From assembly GCA_002600635.1 (NCBI GenBank), contig CP021371.1:251001-315000 (forward strand): DNA of 64,000 nt, read 5' to 3'. Position 1 is the first letter of the stretch, and every line of letters begins with the position of its first letter. The notes below the pieces were generated by a model that worked only from the letters and a program-made list of their open reading frames with translations, made no database searches and was not told where the DNA came from. Shown piece by piece: positions 34,154 through 42,422 of this stretch. The position numbers were made by a program, and so were the translations under genes. The stretch is from Rhizobium sp. ACO-34A. GTDB taxonomy: Bacteria > Pseudomonadota > Alphaproteobacteria > Rhizobiales > Rhizobiaceae.

Positions 34154-34762
34154 TCAAATCTCCCTTGCGGTGATCTTGCATGTTCGCGGCAGGCCGAGCA
34201 TCTCGCTGCCTGCCGTCAGCACCACGTCGACGCCGCGCGGGAAAAGCGCCCGGTTGTCGGCCCATTGCCTGAGAAACATATCCGGCAGGCCCTTCGGCGC
34301 GATATGTGTCGTTTCCTTGATGCCTGGACCGGTGAGCGCGAGGCCCGGCCCACCTTCCAGGCTTGCGACTTCGATGACGATGGTCGTCGAACGGTCCGGA
34401 TATTCCTGGGTGCCGGAGGAAAAGAGGCCGAAGGAAGCGAGCGCGGTTCCGGCCTCCGCGAAGGCGAAGCGGGCCTCGACCTTTTCCCGGGTCAGCGGTG
34501 CGCTGGTATGGAAGGAAATCCAGTCCGCGACGGGTGACTTGGAAAGACCGGCGGAGAGCCAGACTGGCGTATCGTGGTCGCAAAGCGTCAGCGCAATGGC
34601 ACCGGCAGCAGCGCCCAGGGGTGCCGGCGGAGCGACATGTGGCGCGACGGTACGAATGCTGCCCGGGCGGGCCATGCAGTCCATCAGCGTGCGAAAGACG
34701 CTCTGGGCGTGAAAGACCGGTTCGGTGAAACCGCCGGTCAGGGCATCGGTCTTCGGATCCAT
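34154..34762 (-). CDS. phnH: C-P lyase core subunit PhnH
   Basis: 202 aa, normal length. It is a PLP-transferase-like fold without the cofactor, forming part of the PhnGHIJ core. Visible hallmarks are FRTLMDCMARPGSIRTV, typical of the PhnH N-terminus, CDHDTPVWL, and FPRGVDVVLTAGSEMLGLPRT at the end. The ATG overlaps the phnG stop by one base (TGATG). Confidence 0.94.
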   Translation of the reverse strand: MDPKTDALTGGFTEPVFHAQSVFRTLMDCMARPGSIRTVAPHVAPPAPLGAAAGAIALTLCDHDTPVWLSAGLSKSPVADWISFHTSAPLTREKVEARFAFAEAGTALASFGLFSSGTQEYPDRSTTIVIEVASLEGGPGLALTGPGIKETTHIAPKGLPDMFLRQWADNRALFPRGVDVVLTAGSEMLGLPRTCKITAREI

Positions 34763-35232
34763 CAGTCCTCTCCCCTTACCATGGTGAAGAAATCGACGCG
34801 GGTCGCTGCCGTCTCTTCCGCCCTGCTACGTTCCTCGGCCGCGATGCGGGTGGCGACCGGCTCGAGCAACCGGGCCTCGATGAGCGGTCGGTGTTCGGTC
34901 TCCTGCCACATCGCATCGAAGATCGCCGCAAGGCGTGCGCGGCCGCGGTCTGTGCCGAGCACATGGCCGTGGCCGACGGTGCCGGAGGCAAGCCGGATGG
35001 TGGCGCGGCTGACGGTGGCCTCGCCGAGATTGAAGGCCGCGCCGCCGCCACCGATGCGCCCGCGCACCATCACGAGGCCGGTTTCCGGTCCGCGCAGGGA
35101 CGCGAAGTCGGGCTTCGGCTCGATCACTTCCCAGACGGATTTCAACTCGGTGGCGGTCGCTCTCGCAAGGAGGTCCGTCACCCGCTTTCTCTGCGGCGCA
35201 CCGGCCGCCTCGTGTTGTTTTGCCGTGTCCAT
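34762..35232 (-). CDS. phnG: C-P lyase core subunit PhnG
   Basis: 156 aa, first gene of the C-P lyase operon. The family pattern RKRVTDLLARATATEL, then GPETGLVMVRGRIGGGGAAFNLGE and GHVLGTDRGRARLAAIFDA are clear. Start ATG at 35232 has GGGA eight bases upstream; a TTG two codons earlier is possible. The promoter region to 35315 contains a palindromic operator and a Pho-box-like repeat, shared with divergent phnF. Confidence 0.93.
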   Translation of the reverse strand: MDTAKQHEAAGAPQRKRVTDLLARATATELKSVWEVIEPKPDFASLRGPETGLVMVRGRIGGGGAAFNLGEATVSRATIRLASGTVGHGHVLGTDRGRARLAAIFDAMWQETEHRPLIEARLLEPVATRIAAEERSRAEETAATRVDFFTMVRGED

Positions 35233-35247
35233 TGCCAAATCCCGAAA

Positions 35248-35265
35248 TGTCTATTAATATAGACA
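35248..35265. promoter_or_regulatory. Candidate PhnF operator
   Basis: TGTCTA-N6-TAGACA, a GntR/HutC-type palindrome, lies 16 bp upstream of phnG and just downstream of a TATAAC -10-like element (minus strand, 35285-35280). A repressor bound here would block the phnG transcript. Confidence 0.6.
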
Positions 35266-35299
35266 ACCATACAAGTTAGGTTATAGCTACCAATCGAGC

Positions 35300-35317
35300 G
35301 TGACAAGCGTGTGACAT
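35300..35317 (-). promoter_or_regulatory. Candidate Pho box for the phnG operon
   Basis: On the minus strand ATGTCAC-ACGC-TTGTCAC are two 7-base repeats with period 11, close to the PhoB pattern CTGTCAT-N4-CTGTCAC. It is followed after 14 bases by TATAAC. It overlaps the phnF start codon on the other strand. Confidence 0.6.
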
Positions 35318-36053
35318 GGCTGATGTAGGAACGGTTCAGAGGCAGAAGGGCGTGGCGCTCTGGCGACAGATCTCCGACAAGATCAGGGCGAATATTTCGG
35401 CCGGAGAATACGATGCCACCGGCATGGTGCCGCCCGAAACGGTGCTGGCAGAGCAGTTCGGGGTAAACCGTCACACCATCCGCAGCGCGCTTGCCGCGCT
35501 CGGGCAGGAGGGCATCGTTCGCGCCATGCAGGGCCGCGGAACGATGATCGAGGTGAAGGACCGCTTCAATTTCCCGATCGGCCTGCGCACCCGCTTCACG
35601 CAGGGAATTGGTCGTCAGGCGCGAGATATCGAGGGATTTCTCCTGTCATCGGCGCGCGAGCTTGCCACGACGGAAGTCGCCCGCTGGCTGAAGCTTGGCG
35701 CAGGAACCGAGGTCATAAGGCTGGAAGCAGTGCGCAAGGCCGATGGCCGCGCTCTCTCGCGGGCAACGACGTGGTTTCCCGCGGCCCGGTTCGAGGGCAT
35801 TGCGGAAATCTTCGCGAAGACGGGTTCGGTGACGCAGGCTTTGTCGGAATTCGGCGTTGGCGATTACCTGCGTGACACGACCGAAATCACCGCCCGTCAC
35901 GCGGAACCCGATGACGTCGCCACGCTGGAACTGACACCGGGGGCGATCGTTCTCGTCACCCGCGCGCTCAATACCGATCTGGACGGGCAACCGATCCAGT
36001 ATTCGATCACGCGTTTTCCGGCGGATCGCGTTCAGTTCACCATCGGTGCCTGA
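35316..36053 (+). CDS. phnF: GntR family regulator of phosphonate metabolism
   Basis: 245 aa, HutC subfamily. The N-terminal winged helix covers residues 10-75 (GVALWRQISDKIRANISAG, then LAEQFGVNRHTIRSALAAL). The rest is a UTRA effector domain (VIRLEAVRKADGRALSRATTWFPAARF). Divergent from phnG, it likely represses the phn operon and perhaps itself. The start at 35316 overlaps a Pho-box-like repeat, hinting at cross-regulation. Confidence 0.92.
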   Translation: MADVGTVQRQKGVALWRQISDKIRANISAGEYDATGMVPPETVLAEQFGVNRHTIRSALAALGQEGIVRAMQGRGTMIEVKDRFNFPIGLRTRFTQGIGRQARDIEGFLLSSARELATTEVARWLKLGAGTEVIRLEAVRKADGRALSRATTWFPAARFEGIAEIFAKTGSVTQALSEFGVGDYLRDTTEITARHAEPDDVATLELTPGAIVLVTRALNTDLDGQPIQYSITRFPADRVQFTIGA

Positions 36054-36078
36054 TCGGGGGAACTGAACGAGGAAAAAA

Positions 36079-36109
36079 TCAGGGCGCACCGGTCTCCGGC
36101 GCGCCCTGA
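36079..36109 (-). terminator. Intrinsic terminator of gpmA
   Basis: TCAGGGCGC (36079-36087) pairs with GCGCCCTGA (36101-36109). On the minus strand the stem is followed by ATTTTTTCC, so it ends the gpmA transcript. It may also stop phnF read-through. Confidence 0.8.
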
Positions 36110-36115
36110 TCCTGT

Positions 36116-36751
36116 TTAGTGGGCGCCGGACATGTCGCCGAGCACTTCCTTGGAAGCGACGGTGGAGTCGGCCTTGAGCTTGTAGACCATCGGCACCCCG
36201 GTCGCGAGGTTGAGCTTCAGGATCTCTTCCTTGGAAAGACGGTCGAGCACCATCACGAGGGCACGCAGCGAATTGCCGTGGGCGGCAACCAGCACGGTTT
36301 CGCCACGCAGAACGCGCGGCAGGATTTCCGTCATGTAATAGGGCCAGACGCGGGCGCCGGTGTCGCGAAGGCTTTCGCCGCCCGGAGGCGGAACGTCGTA
36401 GGAGCGGCGCCAGACATGCACCTGTTCCTCGCCCCATTTGGCGCGGGCGTCGTCCTTGTTGAGGCCGGAGAGATCGCCGTAGTCACGCTCGTTCAGCGCT
36501 TCGTCGCGGATGGTCTCGAGATCGGGCTGGCCGACATTGTCGAGCACGATCTGGCAGGTTCGCTGGGCGCGGCTGAGAGCGGACGTGTAGGCCACGTCGA
36601 ACTTGATGCCGGTGTCGGCGAGCGCCTTGCCACCGGCATTGGCTTCCTGCACGCCAAGTTCGGTCAGGCCCGGATCGCGCCAGCCGGTGAAAAGGTTCTT
36701 GAGGTTCCATTCGCTCTGGCCGTGACGAACGAGCACGAGAGTACCAGTCAT
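36116..36751 (-). CDS. gpmA: 2,3-bisphosphoglycerate-dependent phosphoglycerate mutase
   Basis: 211 aa glycolytic enzyme interconverting 3- and 2-phosphoglycerate. The phosphohistidine motif [10 protein letters not shown] is at residues 7-16, with H10 phosphorylated; [15 protein letters not shown] and the second histidine in [12 protein letters not shown] complete the active site. At 211 aa it is shorter than E. coli GpmA (about 250), the usual alphaproteobacterial form. 23 bp downstream of dapB. Confidence 0.94.
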   Translation of the reverse strand: MTGTLVLVRHGQSEWNLKNLFTGWRDPGLTELGVQEANAGGKALADTGIKFDVAYTSALSRAQRTCQIVLDNVGQPDLETIRDEALNERDYGDLSGLNKDDARAKWGEEQVHVWRRSYDVPPPGGESLRDTGARVWPYYMTEILPRVLRGETVLVAAHGNSLRALVMVLDRLSKEEILKLNLATGVPMVYKLKADSTVASKEVLGDMSGAH

Positions 36752-36774
36752 TGCAAAAATCCTCCGAGGAAAAA

Positions 36775-37587
36775 TTATTGGGTGGGATTGAGCCCGAGCA
36801 CGTCGAGCATGGAATAGAGACCGGGCTTCCGGTCATAGGCCCAAAGGGCCGCCTTGACCGCGCCGCGCGCGAAGATCGTGCGGTCGCCGGCACTGTGGGA
36901 GAGCGTCACCAGCTCGCCTTCGCCGGCGAGGATGACCGAGTGTTCGCCGATGACGGAACCGCCGCGCAGCGTGGCAAAGCCGATGGAGCCGGCTTCGCGT
37001 GGGCCGGTATGGCCGTCGCGCACGCGCACCGAATGGCCGGCGAGGTCGATGTCGCGGCCCTTCGCGGCGGCTTCGCCGAGCAGCAGTGCGGTTCCCGAGG
37101 GGGCGTCCACCTTGTGCTTGTGATGCATTTCCAGGACCTCGATGTCCCATCCGGCCGCGTCGAGCGCGCGGGCCGCCTGCTGCACGAGCACCGAGAGCAG
37201 GTTGACGCCAAGGCTCATATTGCCTGATTTGACGATCCGCGCATGGCGGGCGGCGGCCTCGATCTTTGTCTCGTGTTCCGTCTGGCAACCGGTGGTGCCG
37301 ATCACATGGACGATGCGGGCCTGCGCCGCCAGCGCGGCAAATTCCGTCGTGGTCTGGGGAGCGGTGAAGTCAATCACGCCATGGGCGTCGAGGAAAGCCG
37401 CAAGCGGATCGTCGGTCACGGCAACGCCGATCGGGCCGAGGCCCGCGATATCACCGGCGTCCTTGCCGACCAGCGGTGAACCGGGACGCACAACGGCCGC
37501 ATGAAGGGTCGCGCCTTCGGTCGCGTGAATGATGCGGATGAGCGCCTGGCCCATGCGCCCACCGGCACCGACGACGACGAGCTTCAT
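36775..37587 (-). CDS. dapB: 4-hydroxy-tetrahydrodipicolinate reductase
   Basis: 270 aa NAD(P)H enzyme of lysine and diaminopimelate synthesis. The nucleotide motif [12 protein letters not shown] is at the very N-terminus, [10 protein letters not shown] and [11 protein letters not shown] follow, and the catalytic [13 protein letters not shown] is at about residues 155-167. The ATG at 37587 has AAGGA five bases upstream; the ATG at 37599 is an alternative adding four residues. Grouped with gpmA and the ABC exporter on the minus strand. Confidence 0.95.
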   Translation of the reverse strand: MKLVVVGAGGRMGQALIRIIHATEGATLHAAVVRPGSPLVGKDAGDIAGLGPIGVAVTDDPLAAFLDAHGVIDFTAPQTTTEFAALAAQARIVHVIGTTGCQTEHETKIEAAARHARIVKSGNMSLGVNLLSVLVQQAARALDAAGWDIEVLEMHHKHKVDAPSGTALLLGEAAAKGRDIDLAGHSVRVRDGHTGPREAGSIGFATLRGGSVIGEHSVILAGEGELVTLSHSAGDRTIFARGAVKAALWAYDRKPGLYSMLDVLGLNPTQ

Positions 37588-37614
37588 TGCATCCTTCATG
37601 ATGGTACGCTGTCC

Positions 37615-39405
37615 CTAGCTGAGATCGTTTTGTGGGGCGGGCTGCAGGTTGTTGAGGCGAGCGTAGAGCCCGTCCGGACGCTGCGCAAGGCTCTCATGCG
37701 TGCCTTCCTCGGCGATCCGGCCCTTATGCATGACGATGATCTTGTCGGCCTTGATGACGGTCGAGAGGCGGTGGGCGATCACGACCACGGTACGGCCATG
37801 CATGGCCTGGTCGAGCGCCTTCTGCACGGCAGCCTCGGATTCGGTGTCGAGCGCCGAGGTTGCCTCGTCGAGCAGCAGGATCGGTGCGTTGCGCACGAGC
37901 GCGCGGGCAATCGAAAGCCGCTGTCGCTGGCCGCCCGAAAGGGTCACGCCGTTTTCGCCGACCGGCGTATCGTAGCCGAGAGGCTGCGCGGTGATGAAGT
38001 CGTGGGCATAGGCGAGCCGGGCGGCATCCTCGATTTCCCCATCCGTCGCATCCGGGCGACCGTAGCGGATGTTGTCGCGGATCGTACCTTCGAAGAGGTA
38101 GGGCTGCTGTGAGACATAGGCGATGTGCTTGCGCAGCGATGCCTTGGTCACGTCGGCGATATTCTGCCCGTCGATCAGGATTTCGCCGCTCGAGGGATCG
38201 TAGAAGCGCGGGATGAGCGTAACGACGGTCGATTTGCCGGCGCCGGAGGGGCCGACGAGAGCAGTCGTCTTGCCGCCCTCGGCAACGAAATCGATGCCCT
38301 TGAGCACCTTCTCGTTTTCGCCATAGGCGAATGTCACGCCGCGGAACTCGATCGATGCATCGGTAACGGCGAGATCGGCCGCACCCGGCTTTTCCCGCTG
38401 ATGCGGCTGCATGTCGAGAATTTCGTAGATCATCCGCGCATTGACGACGGCGCGTTCCATCTGCACCTGCAGCTTGGCGAGCCGCTTGGCCGGCTCATAC
38501 GCCATCAGCAATGCGGTGACGAAGGAGAAGAAGGCGCCCGGCAGCATGCCACCATAGATCGAGCGGAAGGCCGCATAGGCAATAACGCTGGAAATCGCCA
38601 CACCGGCAAAGGTTTCGGTGAGCGGCGAGGTACGCTCGCTAAGCCGTGCGATCCGGTTCGACCGCTTCTCGGCAGACTCGATTGTGACGCTGACCTTGCG
38701 TTCGAGCTGCTCTTCCATCGTGAAGGCCTTGACGATGGCGATGCCCTGCACCGTCTCCTGCATCGCCCCCAGCACATGGCTGTTGAAGATGATCGCTTCC
38801 TTCGTCGCGGCGCGCAGGCGCTTGGAAATGTAGCGCAGCGCATAGAGAAGCGGCGGAGCGACCACGAAGACGATCAGCGTCAGCATTGGGTCCTTGAAGA
38901 TCATCACGCCGATCAGTGCGACGAGGCTCAGCAGGTCGCGCGCCGTCGAGGTCACCGTCAGGTTGAGCACGTCGCGGATGCCGTTGATGTTCTGGCTGAT
39001 CTGGGCGGCGAGATGGGCCGAGCGGGATTCGTTGAAGTAGCCGAGCGACAGCGTCATCAGATGGGCGAAGAGCCGGCGCTGGTAACGCGCCACTATGTTG
39101 TTGCCGATCTTCGAAAGGGTCACGGCCTGACCGTAGCTTGCAAACCCGCGCAGCACGAAAGCGGCGAGGATGGAGCCGCAGATCAGCCAGACGAGGTCGG
39201 CGCGCTTGTTGGCGAAGGCCTCGTTGACCACGGATTCCATGATCCACGCGGTAAAGGCGGTCGTGAGGGCGACAGTCGCCAGACAGATGACGGCGAATAT
39301 GTATCCGCGGATGTGGTCGCGGCCGTTTTCGGCGATGATGCGTTTGAGGACTGCCGTCACGCTGTTCGAGCTGATAGCGGTCGTCTGTGTTCTGGAGGCG
39401 TCCAA
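37615..39405 (-). CDS. MsbA-type ABC exporter, fused permease and ATPase
   Basis: 596 aa half-transporter working as a homodimer. The first 320 residues form the six-helix exporter domain (YIFAVICLATVALTTAFTAW is the first helix). The ATPase has Walker A GPSGAGKSTVV, signature [15 protein letters not shown], Walker B ILLLDEATSALD and switch histidine VVIAHRLSTV. The substrate could be lipid, lipid A precursor or polysaccharide; lipid A flippase is the usual annotation. The start appears to be TTG at 39405; no ATG lies in frame before the first helix. It is 119 bp from glk. Confidence 0.85.
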   Translation of the reverse strand: MDASRTQTTAISSNSVTAVLKRIIAENGRDHIRGYIFAVICLATVALTTAFTAWIMESVVNEAFANKRADLVWLICGSILAAFVLRGFASYGQAVTLSKIGNNIVARYQRRLFAHLMTLSLGYFNESRSAHLAAQISQNINGIRDVLNLTVTSTARDLLSLVALIGVMIFKDPMLTLIVFVVAPPLLYALRYISKRLRAATKEAIIFNSHVLGAMQETVQGIAIVKAFTMEEQLERKVSVTIESAEKRSNRIARLSERTSPLTETFAGVAISSVIAYAAFRSIYGGMLPGAFFSFVTALLMAYEPAKRLAKLQVQMERAVVNARMIYEILDMQPHQREKPGAADLAVTDASIEFRGVTFAYGENEKVLKGIDFVAEGGKTTALVGPSGAGKSTVVTLIPRFYDPSSGEILIDGQNIADVTKASLRKHIAYVSQQPYLFEGTIRDNIRYGRPDATDGEIEDAARLAYAHDFITAQPLGYDTPVGENGVTLSGGQRQRLSIARALVRNAPILLLDEATSALDTESEAAVQKALDQAMHGRTVVVIAHRLSTVIKADKIIVMHKGRIAEEGTHESLAQRPDGLYARLNNLQPAPQNDLS

Positions 39406-39524
39406 AATGAGGCCAATCCCCGTGAAACTGGGTCGTTGCGGGCGTCATGCCCTCTTTCTGCGCGCTCTATAGCCAGTGGAGGGCCATTTGGCCATAGCCA
39501 ATTGCTGCGTAGGCGAAAGGCGGG

Positions 39525-40547
39525 TCAGCCGCGCCAGCGCCGCCCGTCAGTCGCAAGTCCGAAACTGCTGGGTGTGCGGGCATAGGTGGCAAGTCCCGAA
39601 AGCGCCGCCTGCGGATGCGTGACGACGAAGGTCGGGATGGTCTTCATCAGGTGGCTGTGCGGTGCCTTGTCCTCGAAAGCCTGGCGGAATTCCGGCCGCT
39701 TCAGGGCCGGAATGATTTTCTGCGATATGCCGCCGGCAAGGAAGACACCGCCGCGCGCCATGAAGATCAACGCCATGTCGCCGGCAACACGCCCGAGATA
39801 GGTAGAAAAGAGAGAGATCGTCTCGACGGCGACCGGATCAGCGCCGGAAAGGGCGTTGGTGGTCACCCCGGCCGGATCCTTGTAGACCGGCTCGATGCCG
39901 CTTGCGGCGCAGACGGCGCCGTAGATGTTGAGAATGCCACGGCCGCACAGCAGTTGCTCGGCCGAAATGCGTCCCTCGATCGGCGTCAGATGCGGGAAGA
40001 TCTCGTAGTCGCGCTCGCTGCGCGGTCCGACATCCACATGCCCCCCTTCGCCGGGAACCGGAAACCACATGTGCTGGGCATGCACGAGGCCGGCGACGCC
40101 AAGCCCGGTGCCCGGACCGAGAACGACACGCGAGGCAAGCGAGGTGTTGCCGTGATCGCCGATCGGCTCGCGATATTCATCGGCAGGCGAGGCGATCGCC
40201 AGCGCCTGCGCCTCGAAGTCGTTGACAACAAGCACGTCGGAAAATCCGAGGTCCGAGATCATCGCCTTGGGGCGCACGATCCAGTCGCAATTGGTCAGCG
40301 GGATCTCGTCGTCATTGATCGGACCGGCAATCGCGAGGATCGCCGAGCGCGGCTGGATCGAGGTCTTGTCGAGAACGGTGACCTGTATCGCCTCGTCGAT
40401 GGTCGCGAAATCCGCGGTATGCACGTTCGGAAACTGCCTCGGCTCGGCATAGGCGTCGATCAGGATGGAGAAGCGCGCATTCGTGCCCCCGATGTCGCCG
40501 ATCAGGATGGGAAACGTAAGCTGTTCGTTTTCGAGGGGCTTGGGCAT
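39525..40547 (-). CDS. glk: Glucokinase
   Basis: 340 aa, Glk family (not ROK). The phosphate-binding loop [10 protein letters not shown] is at about residues 17-26, [11 protein letters not shown] and the [15 protein letters not shown]-binding segment follow, and [11 protein letters not shown] carries the family glutamate and histidine. It phosphorylates glucose to glucose 6-phosphate in the cytosol. mgsA lies 30 bp upstream in the same direction, likely one operon. [21 protein letters not shown] matches known starts. Confidence 0.95.
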   Translation of the reverse strand: MPKPLENEQLTFPILIGDIGGTNARFSILIDAYAEPRQFPNVHTADFATIDEAIQVTVLDKTSIQPRSAILAIAGPINDDEIPLTNCDWIVRPKAMISDLGFSDVLVVNDFEAQALAIASPADEYREPIGDHGNTSLASRVVLGPGTGLGVAGLVHAQHMWFPVPGEGGHVDVGPRSERDYEIFPHLTPIEGRISAEQLLCGRGILNIYGAVCAASGIEPVYKDPAGVTTNALSGADPVAVETISLFSTYLGRVAGDMALIFMARGGVFLAGGISQKIIPALKRPEFRQAFEDKAPHSHLMKTIPTFVVTHPQAALSGLATYARTPSSFGLATDGRRWRG

Positions 40548-40577
40548 GGCGGGTTCCGTATCGGGCCTTTTAGGGGC

Positions 40578-40964
40578 TCAGGCGCTGAGCGCGCCGGGGG
40601 TCAGGAGAATCTCTGCGGTGGCGCGGTTCAGGGCCATCGGAATATCGTAGACCGTTGCGAGCCGCATCAGGGCTTTTACATCGACATCATGAGGCATGGA
40701 TGTCAAAGGGTCGACGAAGAAGATCAACATATCGACCTCACCGGTCGCGATCATCGCGCCGATCTGCTGGTCGCCGCCGAGCGGGCCGCTTTTCAGGCGC
40801 GTGACGTCAAGCGAGGGACAGGCTTCCTTGATGCGCCCTCCGGTCGTGCCGGTTGCAACGATACGTCGCCTGGAAAGCTCCGCTTCGTGACGGCGGGCGA
40901 ATTCCGCCATATCGTCCTTCTTCTGGTCATGGGCAATCAGGGCGATACATTTCAGAGCGGTCAC
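40578..40964 (-). CDS. mgsA: Methylglyoxal synthase
   Basis: 128 aa, converting dihydroxyacetone phosphate to methylglyoxal and phosphate, a bypass of lower glycolysis. [13 protein letters not shown] opens the fold, the phosphate-binding ATGTTGGRI is at residues 37-45, and the catalytic Asp is D65 in [29 protein letters not shown] completes the site. It sits upstream of glk, linking two sugar-phosphate genes. Confidence 0.95.
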   Translation of the reverse strand: MTALKCIALIAHDQKKDDMAEFARRHEAELSRRRIVATGTTGGRIKEACPSLDVTRLKSGPLGGDQQIGAMIATGEVDMLIFFVDPLTSMPHDVDVKALMRLATVYDIPMALNRATAEILLTPGALSA

Positions 40965-41026
40965 GAAGCGCCTCGGTCCGGATTTTCAATCGATTTGAAT
41001 GCCTTCTAGCGCAGCCGGAAGCCGTT

Positions 41027-41056
41027 GAAAAGCCCGGCCCCGGGGAAGGGTCGGGC
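41027..41056 (-). terminator. Probable intrinsic terminator of mepA
   Basis: GCCCGGCCC (41032-41040) pairs with GGGTCGGGC (41048-41056) with one wobble. On the minus strand CTTTTC follows. It is positioned 20 bp after the mepA stop. Confidence 0.5.
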
Positions 41057-41075
41057 AAGGCTGCAGCGTGAGCGC

Positions 41076-42164
41076 TCAGTTGCCCGTGGGGCGAGGCAGC
41101 GGAACCGGAACATCGGCGGGCGGAACACCCGGCATCTGGGCCGCGATGGCCGAGCCTGCTGCCGCCGGTTGCGGCGGCGAAGCAAGTGCTGAAACGGGAG
41201 CAGCACCGTTGGGAGAATAGGTCGCCGCCCATTCGCTGTCCGCGGCAGGAGACTTGAGCACCACGGAGCAGGCCTTCGGCAGGTCGGCAAGCTGCATCGG
41301 TTTCGGTTTTGGAGCTGGCTTCGCGTTCGGGTCCTTCTTCGGCTTTGCCCAGGGTTCGTCGGTAAACCACCAGGCCAGCGACTTGTCGCAGCCGTCTCCG
41401 GGCGGAATATCGGCCTGATCCTTGCAGCCGACGGCATCGGCCGGGCACTTGATGCGGACATGGAAATGGTAGTCGTGGCCGTAATAGGGACGCACCTTGC
41501 CGAGATTGGTGCGGTCGCCCTGCCAGGTATCGCAGAGCTTCTTCTTGATCGCGGGATTGACGAAGATGCGCTCCACCTGCGGATAGCTGGCCGCCCGCAT
41601 GATCACACGCGCCTGCGCCGGCGTCCACGCCTTCTCATTGATGGTGAGGAACTTCTTGGTGTCGAGCATCGAGGTGGCGGAGATGTTTTCCCGCTCGGAC
41701 GCAGACAGCGTGCGCGACGGCATCGGCGTCAGCCAGATATCGGCATCGAGGCCGATCTGGTGGGAGGCATGGCCGGTCAGCATCGGTCCGCCGCGCGGTT
41801 GCGAGATGTCGCCGAGCAGGAGACCCGGCCATCCGTCGTATTTCGCGGCATCCTGAGACAGTCGCTCCAGCAGGGAGATCATCTGCGGGTGACCCCAGCG
41901 GCGGTTGCGCGAAAGGCGCATCGCCTGCCAGGTCGGTCCATCGGTAGGGATCGCGACAGCGCCAGCGAGGCAGCCTTTCGAATAGAAGCCGTAGGAACTC
42001 GGCTCCGCCCGGGTCGGCAGTTTTACTCCGCCGAAGAGTTCCTTGGCGGGTGGACCGTCGGCCGCCCATCCGTCCGCGATGGCGCCCGCCATGCTTGCTG
42101 TAAAAGCCAGCACCATCGCCAGCCGCTTCGAAACAGTTCTCATCGTCATGCCCGTCCGCCGCAT
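41076..42164 (-). CDS. mepA: Penicillin-insensitive murein endopeptidase
   Basis: 362 aa periplasmic LAS metallopeptidase cleaving D-Ala-mDAP cross-links. A signal peptide (about 35 residues, ending ADGWA) precedes the catalytic domain. Zinc ligands appear in GHASHQIGLDADIWL and HDYHFHVRIKCP. Cysteines in KGCLAG, KKLCDT, VGCKD and DGCDK could form the disulfides known for this family. A Pro/Ala/Lys-rich tail of about 100 residues is extra compared with E. coli MepA (274 aa). The exact start is uncertain: ATG at 42164, 42149 or 42143, or GTG at 42173. Confidence 0.92.
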   Translation of the reverse strand: MRRTGMTMRTVSKRLAMVLAFTASMAGAIADGWAADGPPAKELFGGVKLPTRAEPSSYGFYSKGCLAGAVAIPTDGPTWQAMRLSRNRRWGHPQMISLLERLSQDAAKYDGWPGLLLGDISQPRGGPMLTGHASHQIGLDADIWLTPMPSRTLSASERENISATSMLDTKKFLTINEKAWTPAQARVIMRAASYPQVERIFVNPAIKKKLCDTWQGDRTNLGKVRPYYGHDYHFHVRIKCPADAVGCKDQADIPPGDGCDKSLAWWFTDEPWAKPKKDPNAKPAPKPKPMQLADLPKACSVVLKSPAADSEWAATYSPNGAAPVSALASPPQPAAAGSAIAAQMPGVPPADVPVPLPRPTGN

Positions 42165-42240
42165 TTCTTTCACCCGCTTCGCCGGGTGATTTGCTTCAAG
42201 TTTAACCTGAATGCCGATTTTGTTGAATCCGTGATCTCAG

Positions 42241-42343
42241 GCGTGTCGCGATCTTTCAGATTCGCTCCTTCCACCTTCGGTCCTTGTTTTATCGCATGTC
42301 GTTGCCGCAAGACCGCTACTCACTTTTGCGCGACATGCTTTAA
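42241..42343. repeat. Rhizobial intergenic repeat, family A, copy 2
   Basis: Second copy of the element at 12241-12346 in the same orientation, sharing gcgtgtcgcgatctttcaga, atcgcatgtcgttgccgcaa and cttttgcgcgacatgcttta. The central 20 bases have diverged (ccttccaccttcggtcc). It lies between divergent mepA and yejA. Confidence 0.85.
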
Positions 42344-42422
42344 TCGTGATCTCCCTTCGGTCTGTTTTTTGCCGAGGTTTGGCCTATGCTGATGCCAACG
42401 CAAAACAACTGGGGTGATTTGC

